A stretch of DNA of 64,000 nt from the NCBI RefSeq assembly GCF_023502145.1, contig NZ_JAMFLI010000003.1, positions 62,001 through 126,000 of the forward strand, in the 5' to 3' direction. The notes under the pieces are model-generated. The model saw only the letters and a program-made list of their open reading frames with translations, ran no database searches and had not been told where the DNA came from. The position numbers and the translations under genes are program-made. Of this stretch, positions 1 to 10,713 are shown piece after piece. The DNA is from Craterilacuibacter sp. RT1T. Its GTDB lineage: Bacteria > Pseudomonadota > Gammaproteobacteria > Burkholderiales > Chromobacteriaceae. The stretch's first letter is position 1. Each line of letters begins with the position of its first letter.

Positions 1-196
1 CGTAACTCTCCCAGTCGCGGGCTGCGCGGCCGATGCCGCCGTAGACCACCAGACTTTGCGGATGCTCGGCGACTTCGGCGTCGAGGTTGTTCTGCAACAT
101 GCGAAATGCCGCTTCGGTCAGCCAGCTCTTGCAGCTGAGGGTGGTGCCGCGCGGGGCACGGATGTGGCGGCTCGGGTCAAAACGCGCATCGTTCAT
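1..196 (-). CDS. hutU: Urocanate hydratase (urocanase), N-terminal fragment
   Basis: Only the first 65 codons lie in the window; the gene continues past base 1. The translation starts [20 protein letters not shown] and includes [17 protein letters not shown], typical of the urocanase N-terminus with its NAD-binding lead-in. The enzyme hydrates urocanate to imidazolone propionate in cytoplasmic histidine degradation. The ATG overlaps the hutG stop in an ATGA arrangement, so it is the last visible gene of a minus-strand hutI-hutG-hutU unit and is probably translationally coupled. The assignment rests on the sequence and on the neighbouring hut genes. Confidence 0.93.
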   Translation of the reverse strand, partial: MNDARFDPSRHIRAPRGTTLSCKSWLTEAAFRMLQNNLDAEVAEHPQSLVVYGGIGRAARDWESY

Positions 197-1155
197 GCTT
201 GCTCCTTGGTATCGTGTCCGCGCGCTAAGTGGCGGGTAATGGTCCAGGCCAGCCGGGCGGCGGTTTTGGCGCCATGGCTGTCCTGATCGTATTTGGGGTT
301 GAATTCAACAAGATCGGCACCGGCAAGCTTGCCGCTTTGGGCAATTTGCACGATCAGGGTTTCAATGACCGCACTGTCCACGCCAAAGCCGGCCGGAGCG
401 GATACGGCCGGCATTTGTGCCGCCGGCAGGACATCCAGATCCAGCGTCAGGTAAAGAAGATCGACATTGCCGATAAATTCGGCCAGTTGCTGGCGGATTT
501 CGGGCAGTTGCCATGCGGTCATAGCCGTATCCAGCCGCCACTTGGCCCCCAGTGTCAGTGCAGTATCGAATAGCGCGCAGGTGTTGGCCGGTTCGGCGAC
601 ACCCAAGCACAGATAGTGGAAGTCCAGGCCTTTTTGCGCGCAGTCGGCGGCGATTTGTGCAAACGGCGTGCCGCTGCTGGCGGCATCTGCATGGCGCAAA
701 TCGAAGTGGGCATCAAAATTGATGATGCCGATACGCTTATGCGGGTAGGCACGAACGAGCCCAAGCCAGTGGCCATAGGCGGTTTCATGGCCGCCACCCA
801 GTACCAGCGGCAAGTGTCCGTCTTGAGCGATGGCGCAGACGCGTTCTGCCAACGCTTGCTGAGCCGCTTCAAGCGCTTCGCCTTCGCAGCGAATGTCTCC
901 TGCATCGTAAAGCGGCAGGGTCGGATGCCAGGCCAGATTGGCTAGCATCTGGCGCAAGACGGCAGGGCCGGCGGCGGCGCCGGGGCGCCCCTGATTGCGG
1001 CGTACCCCCTCGTCACAGGCAAAGCCCAGCAAGGCGATGCCGGCGGCGCCGTTACTGCTTAGCGGATGAACCGCCTGATGCCAGCGCCGTGCGCGCTCGC
1101 CTTCCGCTGCGTCTATGCGTCCGCGCCAGACGCGCATATCGATTTGCATGGTCAT
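193..1155 (-). CDS. hutG: Formimidoylglutamase, arginase/ureohydrolase family
   Basis: A 320-residue protein of the arginase fold, which hydrolyses N-formimidoyl-L-glutamate to glutamate and formamide in histidine breakdown. The binuclear manganese ligands are visible: [18 protein letters not shown] and the LDLDVLP segment. I place the start at [10 protein letters not shown], because the reading frame further upstream only shadows hutI; the second Met (two codons on) is also possible. The start overlaps the hutI stop by 4 bases and its own stop overlaps the hutU ATG. All key residues look intact and the length is normal. Confidence 0.93.
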   Translation of the reverse strand: MTMQIDMRVWRGRIDAAEGERARRWHQAVHPLSSNGAAGIALLGFACDEGVRRNQGRPGAAAGPAVLRQMLANLAWHPTLPLYDAGDIRCEGEALEAAQQALAERVCAIAQDGHLPLVLGGGHETAYGHWLGLVRAYPHKRIGIINFDAHFDLRHADAASSGTPFAQIAADCAQKGLDFHYLCLGVAEPANTCALFDTALTLGAKWRLDTAMTAWQLPEIRQQLAEFIGNVDLLYLTLDLDVLPAAQMPAVSAPAGFGVDSAVIETLIVQIAQSGKLAGADLVEFNPKYDQDSHGAKTAARLAWTITRHLARGHDTKEQA

Positions 1156-2390
1156 CCTTTGCTGTATTGCGCTTTGCCGCGAAATACGCGGCAAGCCAGA
1201 GGGTTGGTGCCCAGGCTGTAGGCGAGCTCGGCCGGGTGTTCGATATCCCACAAGATGAAATCGGCGACGCAGCCTGCAGCCAGACGGCCGTGGCTGGCGC
1301 TGCGTCCCAGTGCCTGTGCCGCGTGGCGGGTGACGCCAAGCAATGCTTCTTCCGGACTCAGTCCGAATAGTACGCAGGCTTGGTTCATGGCCAGCCGGAT
1401 AGAGGCAAACGGGCTGGTGCCCGGATTCAGGTCGCTGGCCACCGCCATGGCGACGCCGGCTTTACGCAGTTTGGCGACCGGCGGCGCCTGAGTTTCGCCA
1501 AGGAAGTAATAGGCGCCGGGCAGCAGTACGGCGACGGTGCCGGCAAGTGCCAGTGCTGCGACACCGGCATCATCCAGATATTCGACATGGTCGGCCGACA
1601 GACCTCCAAACTCTGCCACCAGCGCGCTGCCGCCCAGGTTGGAGAGTTGTTCGACATGACCTTTGACACGCAGACCATAATGCTGCGCGGCCAGAAAGAG
1701 TTCGCGCGCTTGCGCCAGGCTGAAGCCGACGCTTTCGCAAAATATGTCGACCGCCTCGGCCAGGTTTTCCTGCGCCACGACCGGCAGGATAAACTGGCAC
1801 ACATGGCGGATATAGCCGTCGGCATCGCCGGTAAACTCCGGCGGCAGGGCATGAGCCGCTAGCAAGGTGGTGGCGACTTCGACCGGCAGGCTGGCGCCCA
1901 GCTTGCCGGCGGCGCGTAACTGCTTGATTTCATCGCCCAGCGTCAGGCCGTAGCCGGACTTGATCTCGACCGTGGTGACGCCTTCGGCCATCAGCGCCTT
2001 CAGTCGCGCCAGGCTGGCGAGCGCCAGTTCGTCTTCATCCAGTTGGCGCGTGGCGCGTACGGTGGAGAGTATGCCGCCTCCTTCTGCCGCAATTTGCTGA
2101 TAGGGCACGCCTTGCAGGCGCTTTTCCCATTCGGCGGCACGGTTGCCGGCGTAAACCAGATGGGTGTGGCAGTCGATCAGGCCGGGCGTGATCCAGCGTC
2201 CCCGTGCATTGATGATTTCCCCGCGTTGGGCAAAGGCGCTTTGCGCGGCTTTTTGTGGCAGCAAATCATGAATCAGCCCGTCACGCAGCCAGAGTGCGTA
2301 CCCCTCCAGTGCGCCATAAGGCGCGCGCTGCCGGGCATCGCAAGTGGCGAGACGGGCATTGATCCATAGCGTATCGCGGGAGGGCGGCAT
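1152..2390 (-). CDS. hutI: Imidazolonepropionase
   Basis: A 412-residue metal-dependent amidohydrolase that opens imidazolone propionate to N-formimidoylglutamate. Visible motifs are [13 protein letters not shown] (metal HxH near residue 70), [32 protein letters not shown] and [12 protein letters not shown], all typical of HutI. The chosen start is [11 protein letters not shown]; the frame runs 11 codons further upstream but there lies over the HutC palindrome. It is the first structural gene of the hut unit, directly downstream of the operator at 2410-2425, and ends in an ATGA overlap with hutG. Confidence 0.95.
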   Translation of the reverse strand: MPPSRDTLWINARLATCDARQRAPYGALEGYALWLRDGLIHDLLPQKAAQSAFAQRGEIINARGRWITPGLIDCHTHLVYAGNRAAEWEKRLQGVPYQQIAAEGGGILSTVRATRQLDEDELALASLARLKALMAEGVTTVEIKSGYGLTLGDEIKQLRAAGKLGASLPVEVATTLLAAHALPPEFTGDADGYIRHVCQFILPVVAQENLAEAVDIFCESVGFSLAQARELFLAAQHYGLRVKGHVEQLSNLGGSALVAEFGGLSADHVEYLDDAGVAALALAGTVAVLLPGAYYFLGETQAPPVAKLRKAGVAMAVASDLNPGTSPFASIRLAMNQACVLFGLSPEEALLGVTRHAAQALGRSASHGRLAAGCVADFILWDIEHPAELAYSLGTNPLACRVFRGKAQYSKG

Positions 2391-2409
2391 GATGCTTTTC
2401 CGGCTGTTT

Positions 2410-2425
2410 AATTGTATATACAATT
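2410..2425. promoter_or_regulatory. HutC operator palindrome
   Basis: A perfect 16-base palindrome, AATTGTATATACAATT, lies 20 bases upstream of the hutI start. Its core TGTATATACA matches the HutC operator known from Pseudomonas and enteric hut promoters, where urocanate releases the repressor. With hutC at 2639-3358 reading in the same direction, this is very likely the site where HutC represses hutI-hutG-hutU. The rest of the 2391-2638 gap shows nothing I can name. Confidence 0.85.
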
Positions 2426-2638
2426 GCGCAAATGGCGAAGGCAGTCAAGTTTTCCGGTTTGATCGTCGTGAGGGCGACGGATTGCTAAGCGGTTTGCAAA
2501 GAGGAGAGGTCGGAACGGGGAGGCTACCGCCTGCTGTTGATGGCTTTCAGCCAAGCGGCCGGTTTTTTAGGTACTAAAGCGCGCCCGGGCCGACTTGCGG
2601 CGGCACGCATACCTGAGCGTTGTTTTTTTGTCTGTGCA

Positions 2639-3358
2639 TTACTTCGGGACGCGTGCTTGCGAGCGCAGCTTGTATTTGTTGCCCGGGTGCAGCAGGCGGG
2701 CGAAGCTGACTAAATGTTTGCCCGACCAGGTACGGCGCAGTACGCGCAGGCAGGGACTATGTGGCGGCAGTTTCAGTAGCGCCTGCTCGGCCTCGTCGGG
2801 CAGCACCGCCTCGACCGTATGTTCAATATCGGACAAGGGGCAGGTGTGCAGCAGATAGGCGCCAGGGGTCTGCAAGGTAAAGTCCTGCGCCAGATAATCG
2901 GGTACCCAGCGCGGATTGAGATAGCGGTCTTCTATCTGCAAGGGGGCTTCGCCTTCGAAATGGACGATCAGCGAGTGAAAGACGGGTGCGCCGCTTGGCA
3001 GACCCAACCGTAATGCCACCTCATCGCTGGCGGCTTCTGTTCGTACGAAATGGACTTCGGCGTGATAGCTGTAGCCGCGCGCGCTGATTTCATCGGCAAT
3101 ATTGCTGATGCCCAGTAGCGGAGACTCGGCCTGACGCTTGGCGACATAAGTGCCATCGCCGGCGTGGCGCACCAGAATGCCTGCTTCGGCCAAATCGCGC
3201 ACGGCTTTGTTGACGGTCATGCGCGATACGCCGAACTGGCGCGCCAGTTCGACTTCGGCGGGGACTTTGGCGCCGGGCGTGAAACGGCGTTCGCGGATGC
3301 CGTCGAGAATAAAATCGCGGATGTGCAAATATTGCGGCTTGCTGGTGTTTGGGCTCAT
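2639..3358 (-). CDS. hutC: Histidine utilisation repressor, GntR family
   Basis: 239 residues with an N-terminal GntR winged helix (about residues 8-75, including VPAEVELARQFGVSRMTVNK) and a C-terminal UTRA ligand domain (about 95-235, with the IEDRYLNPRWVPDY segment that typifies HutC). The family represses hut genes and is induced by urocanate. It sits upstream of hutI on the same strand, with the HutC palindrome in the gap between them. The start is the first Met of the frame, and the gene is intact. Confidence 0.93.
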   Translation of the reverse strand: MSPNTSKPQYLHIRDFILDGIRERRFTPGAKVPAEVELARQFGVSRMTVNKAVRDLAEAGILVRHAGDGTYVAKRQAESPLLGISNIADEISARGYSYHAEVHFVRTEAASDEVALRLGLPSGAPVFHSLIVHFEGEAPLQIEDRYLNPRWVPDYLAQDFTLQTPGAYLLHTCPLSDIEHTVEAVLPDEAEQALLKLPPHSPCLRVLRRTWSGKHLVSFARLLHPGNKYKLRSQARVPK

Positions 3359-3544
3359 GCCCTGATTGTAACGTGCCCGCCGCTGTTCTGCCGTAGCTGA
3401 GATATGTGTGGAATTGGCAGTTTTTTGTTTTTAATTAAACGATTTAACAATAAATTATCATAATATAATCTGATAGTATTTAGTGTGTATGCCAGCCTTG
3501 CCTTGTAGCCTGACTCTGACAACGATTGCCTATTGGAGTATTCA

Positions 3545-4936
3545 ATGTTTGTTTCTATCCGAAGCCTGAAGCAATTCCTGCGGCCATTAAGCACAGCCAC
3601 GCAGCGTGGGGTCGATCTGACCTTGGCTTTACCGGAAGAGCGCTCTGCGCTTTCGGATATGGCCGGCCTGATTAACCGTCTGTTTCGCCATCTGCATCAG
3701 GCGATAGGTAAAATTGCTGGCCATGCCATCAATTTGTCGCAATTGGCGACGCCCTTGTCGGACATGGCCGGCAAGCTTGAAGTTCGTGCCCAAGCGCAGC
3801 AGCAGTACGCCGAGCAAATAGGCCGCGCCAGTCAGGAGCTGTCGGTCACGGTGCAATCGATTGCCAATAGCGCGGCCGAGGCATCGGCTTTTTCTGGTGA
3901 AGTGGCGCAGGCGGTGAGTAATGCCAACGCCAGTGATCAGCAAAATCGCCGGCAAATAGAAGCCATAGGCAGTAGCACCGAGACACTGACCCAGCAAATG
4001 GGTTTGCTGAAAACCAGCTCGGACTCGATCGGTGAAGTCGTCGAGCTGATCAAGAATATTGCCGACCGTACCCGTTTACTATCGCTGAATGCCGCGATTG
4101 AAGCGGCGCGTGCCGGTGAAGAGGGGCGCGGCTTTGCTGTGGTTGCGGATGAGGTGCGCAAACTGGCTGACCAGACGACACAGGCTACCCAGAGCGTGGA
4201 AGCACTCTTGGCCAATATCCAGCAGCAGGTGGCGACTTCGGGCGAGACTATGCAGCAGATGGCTTGTCTGGTGCAGCAGGGTATTGTGGTGTCGGGGGAG
4301 GCCGGCGAATCGATCAAGGCGGCTTCGCGCGATATTACGGTTCTGATCGAGCATGTGCATGTGATCGCCGACGCCAGTGGCGCGCAAAATGCCAAAGTAG
4401 CAGCCATCGCCAGCCAGATAGACGGTGTAGTGGAAGGGGCAAGGCAGCAACTGGATGATGCCCATGCCTTGGCGCATAGCGCTGCCAAGGTACGTGAAGA
4501 CAGCGATGCCTTGCTGGGGGAAGTCGGCAAATTCCGTCTGGAAGGCCACCAGCAAAGCCGTGACCGGATCGCACAAGCGCTGCAAAGCTGGCAGCTGGAG
4601 CATCTGGATGGCGAGGATTTGGATCGTAAGCTGGTGGCTTTGTGCCGGCAGGAGCCCGCGCTGGAAATGGCGTGCGTGACCGATGCCAGAGGGCGTCAGG
4701 TTTCCGCCGATGTGGCGCCCGGCCATTTCGATGTGTCCGGCCGCAATAACGACTGGCATAACCGGCGCTGGTTTCAGGACGCAGTCAAGGCGCAGGCCTT
4801 GGTGGTGTCCGATCTGTATCGTTCCGTTGATACCGACCAGTATTGCTTTACCCTGTCCGCTCCTTTGTTTAATGCGGCCGGGCAGCTCTTAGGCGTCTTT
4901 GAGGGCGATGTGCGCTTTAACCATATTGTTGCTTAA
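3545..4936 (+). CDS. Soluble methyl-accepting chemotaxis protein with C-terminal Cache/PDC-like sensor
   Basis: 463 residues. The chemoreceptor signalling hairpin tip is plain in the middle ([20 protein letters not shown], then [15 protein letters not shown]), flanked by long coiled-coil helices. No hydrophobic membrane segment is visible, so the receptor should be cytoplasmic. After the coil, roughly residues 355-463 look like a PDC/Cache sensor: [14 protein letters not shown], then [18 protein letters not shown] and [13 protein letters not shown]. That order is the reverse of the usual sensor-then-signal layout. The start is ATG 3545, with GGAG at 3535-3538. Upstream DNA (3400-3540) is AT-rich and probably holds the promoter. 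The ligand is unknown. Confidence 0.85.
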   Translation: MFVSIRSLKQFLRPLSTATQRGVDLTLALPEERSALSDMAGLINRLFRHLHQAIGKIAGHAINLSQLATPLSDMAGKLEVRAQAQQQYAEQIGRASQELSVTVQSIANSAAEASAFSGEVAQAVSNANASDQQNRRQIEAIGSSTETLTQQMGLLKTSSDSIGEVVELIKNIADRTRLLSLNAAIEAARAGEEGRGFAVVADEVRKLADQTTQATQSVEALLANIQQQVATSGETMQQMACLVQQGIVVSGEAGESIKAASRDITVLIEHVHVIADASGAQNAKVAAIASQIDGVVEGARQQLDDAHALAHSAAKVREDSDALLGEVGKFRLEGHQQSRDRIAQALQSWQLEHLDGEDLDRKLVALCRQEPALEMACVTDARGRQVSADVAPGHFDVSGRNNDWHNRRWFQDAVKAQALVVSDLYRSVDTDQYCFTLSAPLFNAAGQLLGVFEGDVRFNHIVA

Positions 4937-5091
4937 ACACTAAAAGGCGAGTGCCGGGAGCTGGCTTGTAAGTATGCCCTGCATCAGCTCACGCATGAGT
5001 TGCGCGAAACGGTGGCTTCGTTCCGTCTCTAACGCTGGTTGGGAAAGCGTGCGCGTAAGCGGCAAGTTTAACGTCTGTGCAGCAGGCACAA

Positions 5092-5122
5092 AAAAGCGGC
5101 GGGCTGAATGCCCGCCGCTTTT
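5092..5122 (-). terminator. Rho-independent terminator between mcp and alaS
   Basis: A perfect 13-base stem (AAAAGCGGCGGGC and its complement) surrounds a 5-base loop. On the minus strand it is followed by a run of T, so it ends alaS transcription. The stem's own A/T ends could let it also stop the chemoreceptor transcript arriving from the plus strand. Confidence 0.85.
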
Positions 5123-5136
5123 ATCTTGCCTTGCGC

Positions 5137-7767
5137 TTATAGCTTGCCGGCAACAAAGCTTTCGACGCTGGCTACGGCTTGTGCCAGGTTTTCGACCTGG
5201 GTGCCGCCGGCCTGAGCGAAGTCCGGACGACCGCCGCCTTTGCCGCCAACTTGCTGGGCGACAAAGTTAACCAGTTCGCCCGCCTTGAGCTTGCCGGTCA
5301 GATCCGCCGTTACGGCAGCGACCAGCGACACCTTGCCCTCGCCGGCGGTGGCCAGCAGGATGATGCCCGAGCCCAGCTTGTCCTTGAGCTTTTCGGCGGT
5401 TTCCTTCAGGCCGGCATTGTCGACGCCTTCCAGTTCGGTCGCGATCAGCTTGATGCCTGCAACTGTCTTGGCGTTGTCGGCCAACTCGGCGCTGGCCGCC
5501 GCCGCCAGCTTGACCTTGAGGCGGGACATTTCCTTTTCCAGCGCCTTAAGATCCGACTGCAGGGCACCGATCTTGGTCACGACTTCGCCCGTGCCTTGTG
5601 CCTTGAGCGCGGCAGCGGCCTGCTTCAGCAGGGCATCCTGTTCCTGCGCCCAAACCACGGCGCCCTCGCCGGTGACCGCTTCGATGCGGCGCACGCCGGC
5701 GGCGATGCCGCCTTCGGACACGATCTTGAAGAAGCCGATATCACCGGTGCGGTTTACATGGGTGCCGCCGCACAGTTCCATCGAGTGCTCGCCCATCTTC
5801 AGTACGCGCACTTCGTCGCCGTACTTCTCGCCGAACAGGCCGGTGGCACCAGCCTTCATGGCATCATCGTAAGGCATGACTGTTGCCGATACTTCGGCAT
5901 TATGCGCCACCATGCGGTTGACGATGCGCTCGATCTCGGCGATCTGCTCACTGCTGAGCGCTTCGCCATGCGAGAAGTCGAAGCGGGTGCGCTCGGCCGT
6001 GACCAGCGAGCCTTTTTGTGCCACATGGTTGCCTAGTACATGGTGCAAGGCGCTGTGCAGCAAGTGGGTGGCCGAGTGGTTGCGTGCCGTTGCGAGGCGG
6101 GTATGCAGGTCGATGGTGGCGGTTACGCTGTCACCCAGCTTGAGTTCGCCGCGCGCCAGTATCCCCTTGTGGCCGAAGACGGCCGACTGGATTTTCTGGG
6201 TATCGGTGACATCGAACAGGGCATTGATGCCGCCGGTTACCGCGATCGTGCCGCTGTCGCCAATCTGGCCACCGCCTTCGGCGTAGAACGGGGTATTGTC
6301 CAGAACGACAATGCCTTCCTCGCCGGCGACGAGGCGTTCGACCGGCTGGTTGTCCTTGTAAAGGGCCAGTACGCGGGCATCGGTGCTGTCGTGGCGATAG
6401 CCTTCAAAGCAGGTGTCGGCACCGCTGTAGTCGACATTGCCGGTCATCTTGAAGCTGGAGGCGGCGCGGGCGCGTTCGCGCTGGGCGTTCATTTCCACTT
6501 CGAAACCGGCCAGATCGACTTCGATATTGCGTTCGCGGCCGATGTCGGCGGTCAGGTCAACCGGGAAACCGTAGGTGTCGTACAGCTTGAATACGGTGGC
6601 GCCATCCAGAGCCTTGCCGTCTTTCAGTGCAGACTCCAGCAGGCCCATGCCCTTGTCCAGCGTCTCGGCAAACTTGATTTCTTCTTGCTTGAGCGCGTCT
6701 TCCACTTCGGCCTGCTTCATGCGCAGTTCCGGATAGGCATCGCCCATCTCGGTGGCCAGATCGGCTACCAGCTTGTGGAAGAACAGGCCTTTTTGGCCCA
6801 GCTTGTAACCGTGGCGGATGGCGCGGCGGATAATGCGGCGCAAGACATAGCCGCGGCCATCGTTGGACGGGATCACGCCATCGGCGATCAGGAAAGAGCA
6901 GGCGCGGATATGGTCGGCGATGACCTTGAGCGAGGGCTCATCCATGCTGAAAGCGACGCCGGTTTCACGGGCAGCAGCCTTAAGCAGCGCCTGGAACAGG
7001 TCGATTTCATAGTTGGCGTGCACGCCCTGCATCACGGCCGAGATGCGTTCCAGGCCCATGCCGGTGTCGACCGATGGCTTGGGCAGCGGATGCAGCGTAC
7101 CCGACTCGTCACGGTTGAACTGCATGAACACGTTATTCCAGATCTCGATAAAACGGTCGCCGTCTTCTTCCGGGCTTCCCGGTGGGCCACCCCAGATATG
7201 GTCGCCGTGGTCGTAGAAAATCTCGGTGCACGGGCCACACGGGCCGGTGTCGCCCATGGTCCAGAAGTTGTCGGAGGCATAGGCGGCGCCCTTGTTGTCG
7301 CCAATGCGTACGATCTTGTCGGCCGGGATGCCGATTTCCTTGTTCCAGATTTCGAATGCTTCGTCATCCGTCGCGTAGACGGTGACCATCAGCTTTTCCT
7401 TGGGCAGCGCCAGCCAGTCTTTGCCGGTCAGAAACTCCCACGCGTAGTGGATGGCATCGCGCTTGAAGTAGTCGCCGAAGCTGAAGTTGCCCAGCATTTC
7501 GAAAAAGGTATGGTGACGGGCGGTGTAGCCGACGTTTTCCAGGTCGTTATGCTTGCCGCCGGCGCGTACGCATTTCTGGCTGGTGGTGGCGCGGCTGTAT
7601 GGGCGCTTGTCAAAACCGAGGAATACGTCCTTGAACTGGTTCATGCCGGCATTGGTAAACAGCAGGGTCGGGTCTTCCCACGGTACCAGCGAGCTGGAGG
7701 ACACGATCTGGTGGCCTTTGGAGGCGAAGAAGTCGAGGTACTTCTGGCGGATTTCCGAAGTTTTCAT
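5137..7767 (-). CDS. alaS: Alanine--tRNA ligase
   Basis: 876 residues, the full family length. The class II core is visible at the N-terminus ([63 protein letters not shown]). The editing domain has its zinc ligands in [13 protein letters not shown] and [16 protein letters not shown], and the C-terminal DHHA1/C-Ala domain follows. It charges tRNA-Ala and clears mischarged Ser and Gly. The start is MKTSEIRQ; the frame extends 26 codons further upstream without family similarity. It lies 165 bases downstream of recX on the same strand, a common recA-recX-alaS order in proteobacteria. Confidence 0.97.
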   Translation of the reverse strand: MKTSEIRQKYLDFFASKGHQIVSSSSLVPWEDPTLLFTNAGMNQFKDVFLGFDKRPYSRATTSQKCVRAGGKHNDLENVGYTARHHTFFEMLGNFSFGDYFKRDAIHYAWEFLTGKDWLALPKEKLMVTVYATDDEAFEIWNKEIGIPADKIVRIGDNKGAAYASDNFWTMGDTGPCGPCTEIFYDHGDHIWGGPPGSPEEDGDRFIEIWNNVFMQFNRDESGTLHPLPKPSVDTGMGLERISAVMQGVHANYEIDLFQALLKAAARETGVAFSMDEPSLKVIADHIRACSFLIADGVIPSNDGRGYVLRRIIRRAIRHGYKLGQKGLFFHKLVADLATEMGDAYPELRMKQAEVEDALKQEEIKFAETLDKGMGLLESALKDGKALDGATVFKLYDTYGFPVDLTADIGRERNIEVDLAGFEVEMNAQRERARAASSFKMTGNVDYSGADTCFEGYRHDSTDARVLALYKDNQPVERLVAGEEGIVVLDNTPFYAEGGGQIGDSGTIAVTGGINALFDVTDTQKIQSAVFGHKGILARGELKLGDSVTATIDLHTRLATARNHSATHLLHSALHHVLGNHVAQKGSLVTAERTRFDFSHGEALSSEQIAEIERIVNRMVAHNAEVSATVMPYDDAMKAGATGLFGEKYGDEVRVLKMGEHSMELCGGTHVNRTGDIGFFKIVSEGGIAAGVRRIEAVTGEGAVVWAQEQDALLKQAAAALKAQGTGEVVTKIGALQSDLKALEKEMSRLKVKLAAAASAELADNAKTVAGIKLIATELEGVDNAGLKETAEKLKDKLGSGIILLATAGEGKVSLVAAVTADLTGKLKAGELVNFVAQQVGGKGGGRPDFAQAGGTQVENLAQAVASVESFVAGKL

Positions 7768-7932
7768 TTTTGGATAGTGTCGCAATGCAAAATTGAGAGC
7801 CCCAGTATGCCGGGGTGCAGAGTAAGCTGGGCTTGATTTTGGCAAGGCTGATGCGGCGGTGCAAGCCTTGCGCGGTGCTGGAGCGCGATTTTTGCGGCAA
7901 ACCGCGAAAAATAGGCGCTGAAAGTGCGCCCG

Positions 7933-8397
7933 TCAGTCATCCGCGCCATCGTCACCGGCAAAATCATCCAGCGCAGAGCCGGATAAAACCTTGCTGATCA
8001 CATCCATGGGGAAGCCGCGCGCGGCCAGAAAGCGCATCTGCTTGGCTTTTTCCTGCTGGGTTTGCGGCAGGCTGCCGAATTTGCGCTGCCACACATCGCA
8101 GGCCACGGCCAGGTCATCATGGCTTTCGATGGCGCCGGCGATGGTGTCCTTGTCCACGCCTTTTTCCCGCAAGGCCTGGGTCAGGCGCCGGCTACCCCAG
8201 CGCCGGCCCTTGATTTCGGCAAACTGGCCGGCAAAGCGCTCGTCCGACTGCCAGTGGCGCTCGGCCAGTTCAGTCAGTACCGCTTCTATTTCTTCCGGGT
8301 TTTCGGCATGGGGTTTGAGGCGTTGCTGTAATTCGCGCCGCGAATACTCGCGGCGCGACAAAAGCTCGACAGCTCGCGCTTTCAGGCTTTTTTCCAT
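7933..8397 (-). CDS. recX: Regulatory protein RecX
   Basis: 154 residues with the RecX helical-repeat pattern: LLSRREYSRRELQQRL near the N-terminus, then ELAERHWQSDERFAGQFAE, GRRWGSRRLTQALREKGV and a C-terminal KQMRFLAARGFPMDVISKVL. RecX binds the RecA filament and limits its activity. It follows recA by 9 bases on the same strand, so the two are presumably co-transcribed. Length and motif order are normal. Confidence 0.93.
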   Translation of the reverse strand: MEKSLKARAVELLSRREYSRRELQQRLKPHAENPEEIEAVLTELAERHWQSDERFAGQFAEIKGRRWGSRRLTQALREKGVDKDTIAGAIESHDDLAVACDVWQRKFGSLPQTQQEKAKQMRFLAARGFPMDVISKVLSGSALDDFAGDDGADD

Positions 8398-8406
8398 GCG
8401 GCTACT

Positions 8407-9471
8407 TTAGAATGCGTCGTTGGCAAGTTCGTCGCCATCGGCCGCATCTTCGGTAATCTCGACCTTGATGCCGACCGTGTCGCGGATCTTGGCTTCGATT
8501 TCCTGTGCCACAGCGGCATTGTCCTTCAGCCACAGGCGCACATTGTCCTTGCCCTGGCCGATCTTGGCGCCGTTATAGCTGTACCAGGCACCGGACTTCT
8601 CGATAAAGCCGTGTTCCACGCCCATTTCAACGATCTCGCCTTCGCGGCTGATGCCTTCCCCGTACAGGATGTCGAAGTTGGCCTGGCGGAAGGGCGGCGC
8701 CACCTTGTTCTTGACCACTTTGACGCGGGTTTCGTTACCCAGCACTTCGTCGCCTTTTTTGATGGCGCCGATGCGGCGGATATCGAGACGGACCGAGGCG
8801 TAGAACTTGAGTGCGTTGCCGCCGGTAGTGGTTTCCGGGTTGCCGAACATCACACCGATCTTCATGCGGATCTGGTTGATGAAAATCACCAGCGTATTGG
8901 TGCGCTTGATATTGCCGGTCAGTTTCCTGAGTGCCTGGCTCATCAGACGGGCTTGCAGGCCGACGTGGCTGTCGCCCATTTCGCCTTCGATTTCGGCCTT
9001 GGGTACCAATGCCGCCACCGAGTCGATCACGATCACATCCAGACCGCCGGAGCGTACCAGCATGTCGCAGATTTCCAGTGCCTGTTCGCCGGTGTCAGGC
9101 TGCGAGATCAGCAGATCTTCAACCTGAACGCCCAATTTTTGCGCATAGATAGGATCGAGTGCGTTTTCCGCATCGATATAGGCGCAGCTGCCGCCCAGTT
9201 TTTGTGCTTCGGCGACGACCTGCAGACACAGCGTCGTCTTGCCCGAGGATTCCGGACCGTAGATTTCAACCACGCGGCCGCGCGGCAGACCGCCCACGCC
9301 CAGCGCCAGATCGAGACCGAGGGAGCCGGTCGAAATGACTTGCAGGTTTTCGTTGATCTGGTTGTCGCTCATACGCATGATGGAGCCCTTGCCAAACTGC
9401 TTTTCAATCTGGGCAAGTGCTGCGGTCAGGGCTTTGCTTTTTTCTTCGGCGCGCTTGTTGTCGTTGGCCAT
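8407..9471 (-). CDS. recA: Recombinase RecA
   Basis: 354 residues. Walker A ([10 protein letters not shown]), the Walker B region ending in [20 protein letters not shown], and the DNA-binding loop [24 protein letters not shown] are all present. It drives strand exchange and, where LexA exists, SOS induction. The start is [15 protein letters not shown], preceded on its strand by GGAGAG; ten in-frame codons upstream are ignored. recX follows. In the 177-base divergent gap with hrcA I find no CTG-N10-CAG LexA box. Confidence 0.98.
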   Translation of the reverse strand: MANDNKRAEEKSKALTAALAQIEKQFGKGSIMRMSDNQINENLQVISTGSLGLDLALGVGGLPRGRVVEIYGPESSGKTTLCLQVVAEAQKLGGSCAYIDAENALDPIYAQKLGVQVEDLLISQPDTGEQALEICDMLVRSGGLDVIVIDSVAALVPKAEIEGEMGDSHVGLQARLMSQALRKLTGNIKRTNTLVIFINQIRMKIGVMFGNPETTTGGNALKFYASVRLDIRRIGAIKKGDEVLGNETRVKVVKNKVAPPFRQANFDILYGEGISREGEIVEMGVEHGFIEKSGAWYSYNGAKIGQGKDNVRLWLKDNAAVAQEIEAKIRDTVGIKVEITEDAADGDELANDAF

Positions 9472-9648
9472 GCTCTCTCCAAAACGGCGGTGGGTCATCA
9501 AGTGGACGATTATCGCATATTTGGCCGTGACGCTTCAGGGCATTGGACCGGATGATATTTAATCTTATTCGCGCGCTTGTACCGCGCTTGATTTTACCGG
9601 CCTTGCGCCCATTTATAGGCATAACTAATGCTGTGCCCGAGAGCCTCT

Positions 9649-10671
9649 ATGCTGAATGAACGTGCCCAACGCCTGCTCAAGACCTTGGTTGAGCGCTATA
9701 TCGCCGACGGCACACCCGTGCCCTCGCGCACTTTGGGGCAGTTGTCCGGTTTGGAGCTCTCCAGCGCGTCGATACGCCATGTATTGTCGGATATGGAGGC
9801 GATGGGGCTGATTTCTTCGCCGCATACCTCGGCGGGCAGAGTGCCGACCGCGCGCGGCTATCGTGTTTTTGTCGACAGGCTCTTGACGCTGGGGCCGCTG
9901 GAGTCGGCGCTGGTGCGCGAGCTGGAGGACAATCTGCATCCGGACAGCCCGCAGCAACTGGCGCAGGCCGCCTCCAGGCTGTTATCCGATCTGACGCAAT
10001 TTACCGGCGTGGTTGTGACGCCCAAACGCGCGGATGTGGCGTTTCGCCAGATGGAGTTTTTGCGCCTGTCCGAGCGGCGGGTGTTGCTGATACTGGTGAC
10101 CATGGATGGCGATGTGCAAAACCATATCATTGCCAGCGAGCGCGATTACAGCCCGTCCGAGCTGACCGAAGCCGCCAATTTCATCAATATGCATTATGCC
10201 GGACAGGCGCTATCTAGCGTGACGGTGCGCGTCGAACATGAGTTGCGTGAACTTCAGGGCGATATCAGTAGTCTGATGGCCCTTGCAATCAATCTTGGAC
10301 GGCAGGCCATGGTCGAGCAGACCGGCGCGGTGGTGATTGCCGGTGGCAATAATTTGTTGAATGTGCGGGACTTGTCCGAAGACCTGACCCGCTTGCGTGA
10401 ATTGTTTTCGGTGTTCGAGCGCAAGACCGAACTGCTTAAGCTGCTGAACCAGAGTCAGACGGCCCAGGGTGTGAGCCTGTATATCGGCGAGGAGTCGGGG
10501 GTGACCACACTGGGCGAATGCACGGTGGTCAGCGCGCCTTACAAGATCAACGATCAGGTGGTCGGCGCGCTTGGCGTGATCGGCCCGACCCGGATGAATT
10601 ACGAACATATCATTCCGATTGTCGATATCACCTCGCGTCTGGTGTCCAGCGCACTCTCTTATAAACATTAA
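9649..10671 (+). CDS. hrcA: Heat-inducible transcription repressor HrcA
   Basis: 340 residues. The N-terminal winged helix (LNERAQRLLKTLVERYIADG, then PVPSRTLGQLSGLELSSASIRHVLSDME and SSPHTSAGRVPTARGYRVFVD) and the C-terminal GAF-like domain ending GPTRMNYEHIIPIVDITSRLVS are diagnostic. HrcA represses groESL/dnaK-type operons at CIRCE elements. No CIRCE element (TTAGCACTC-N9-GAGTGCTAA) is visible near it and no chaperone genes adjoin it, so its targets are elsewhere. I use Met 9649; an in-frame Met 7 codons earlier is possible. A 7-base hairpin without a T run follows at 10673-10693. Confidence 0.94.
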   Translation: MLNERAQRLLKTLVERYIADGTPVPSRTLGQLSGLELSSASIRHVLSDMEAMGLISSPHTSAGRVPTARGYRVFVDRLLTLGPLESALVRELEDNLHPDSPQQLAQAASRLLSDLTQFTGVVVTPKRADVAFRQMEFLRLSERRVLLILVTMDGDVQNHIIASERDYSPSELTEAANFINMHYAGQALSSVTVRVEHELRELQGDISSLMALAINLGRQAMVEQTGAVVIAGGNNLLNVRDLSEDLTRLRELFSVFERKTELLKLLNQSQTAQGVSLYIGEESGVTTLGECTVVSAPYKINDQVVGALGVIGPTRMNYEHIIPIVDITSRLVSSALSYKH

Positions 10672-10713
10672 GCCAGGCAGCGCTTTTGCCTGGTGTGAAT
10701 GCGGATACTTCCG

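Noticed and set aside
6040-7836. 598-codon open frame on the plus strand
   Set aside because: It lies wholly antisense to alaS; composition is typical of a GC-rich shadow frame, and it has no family match.
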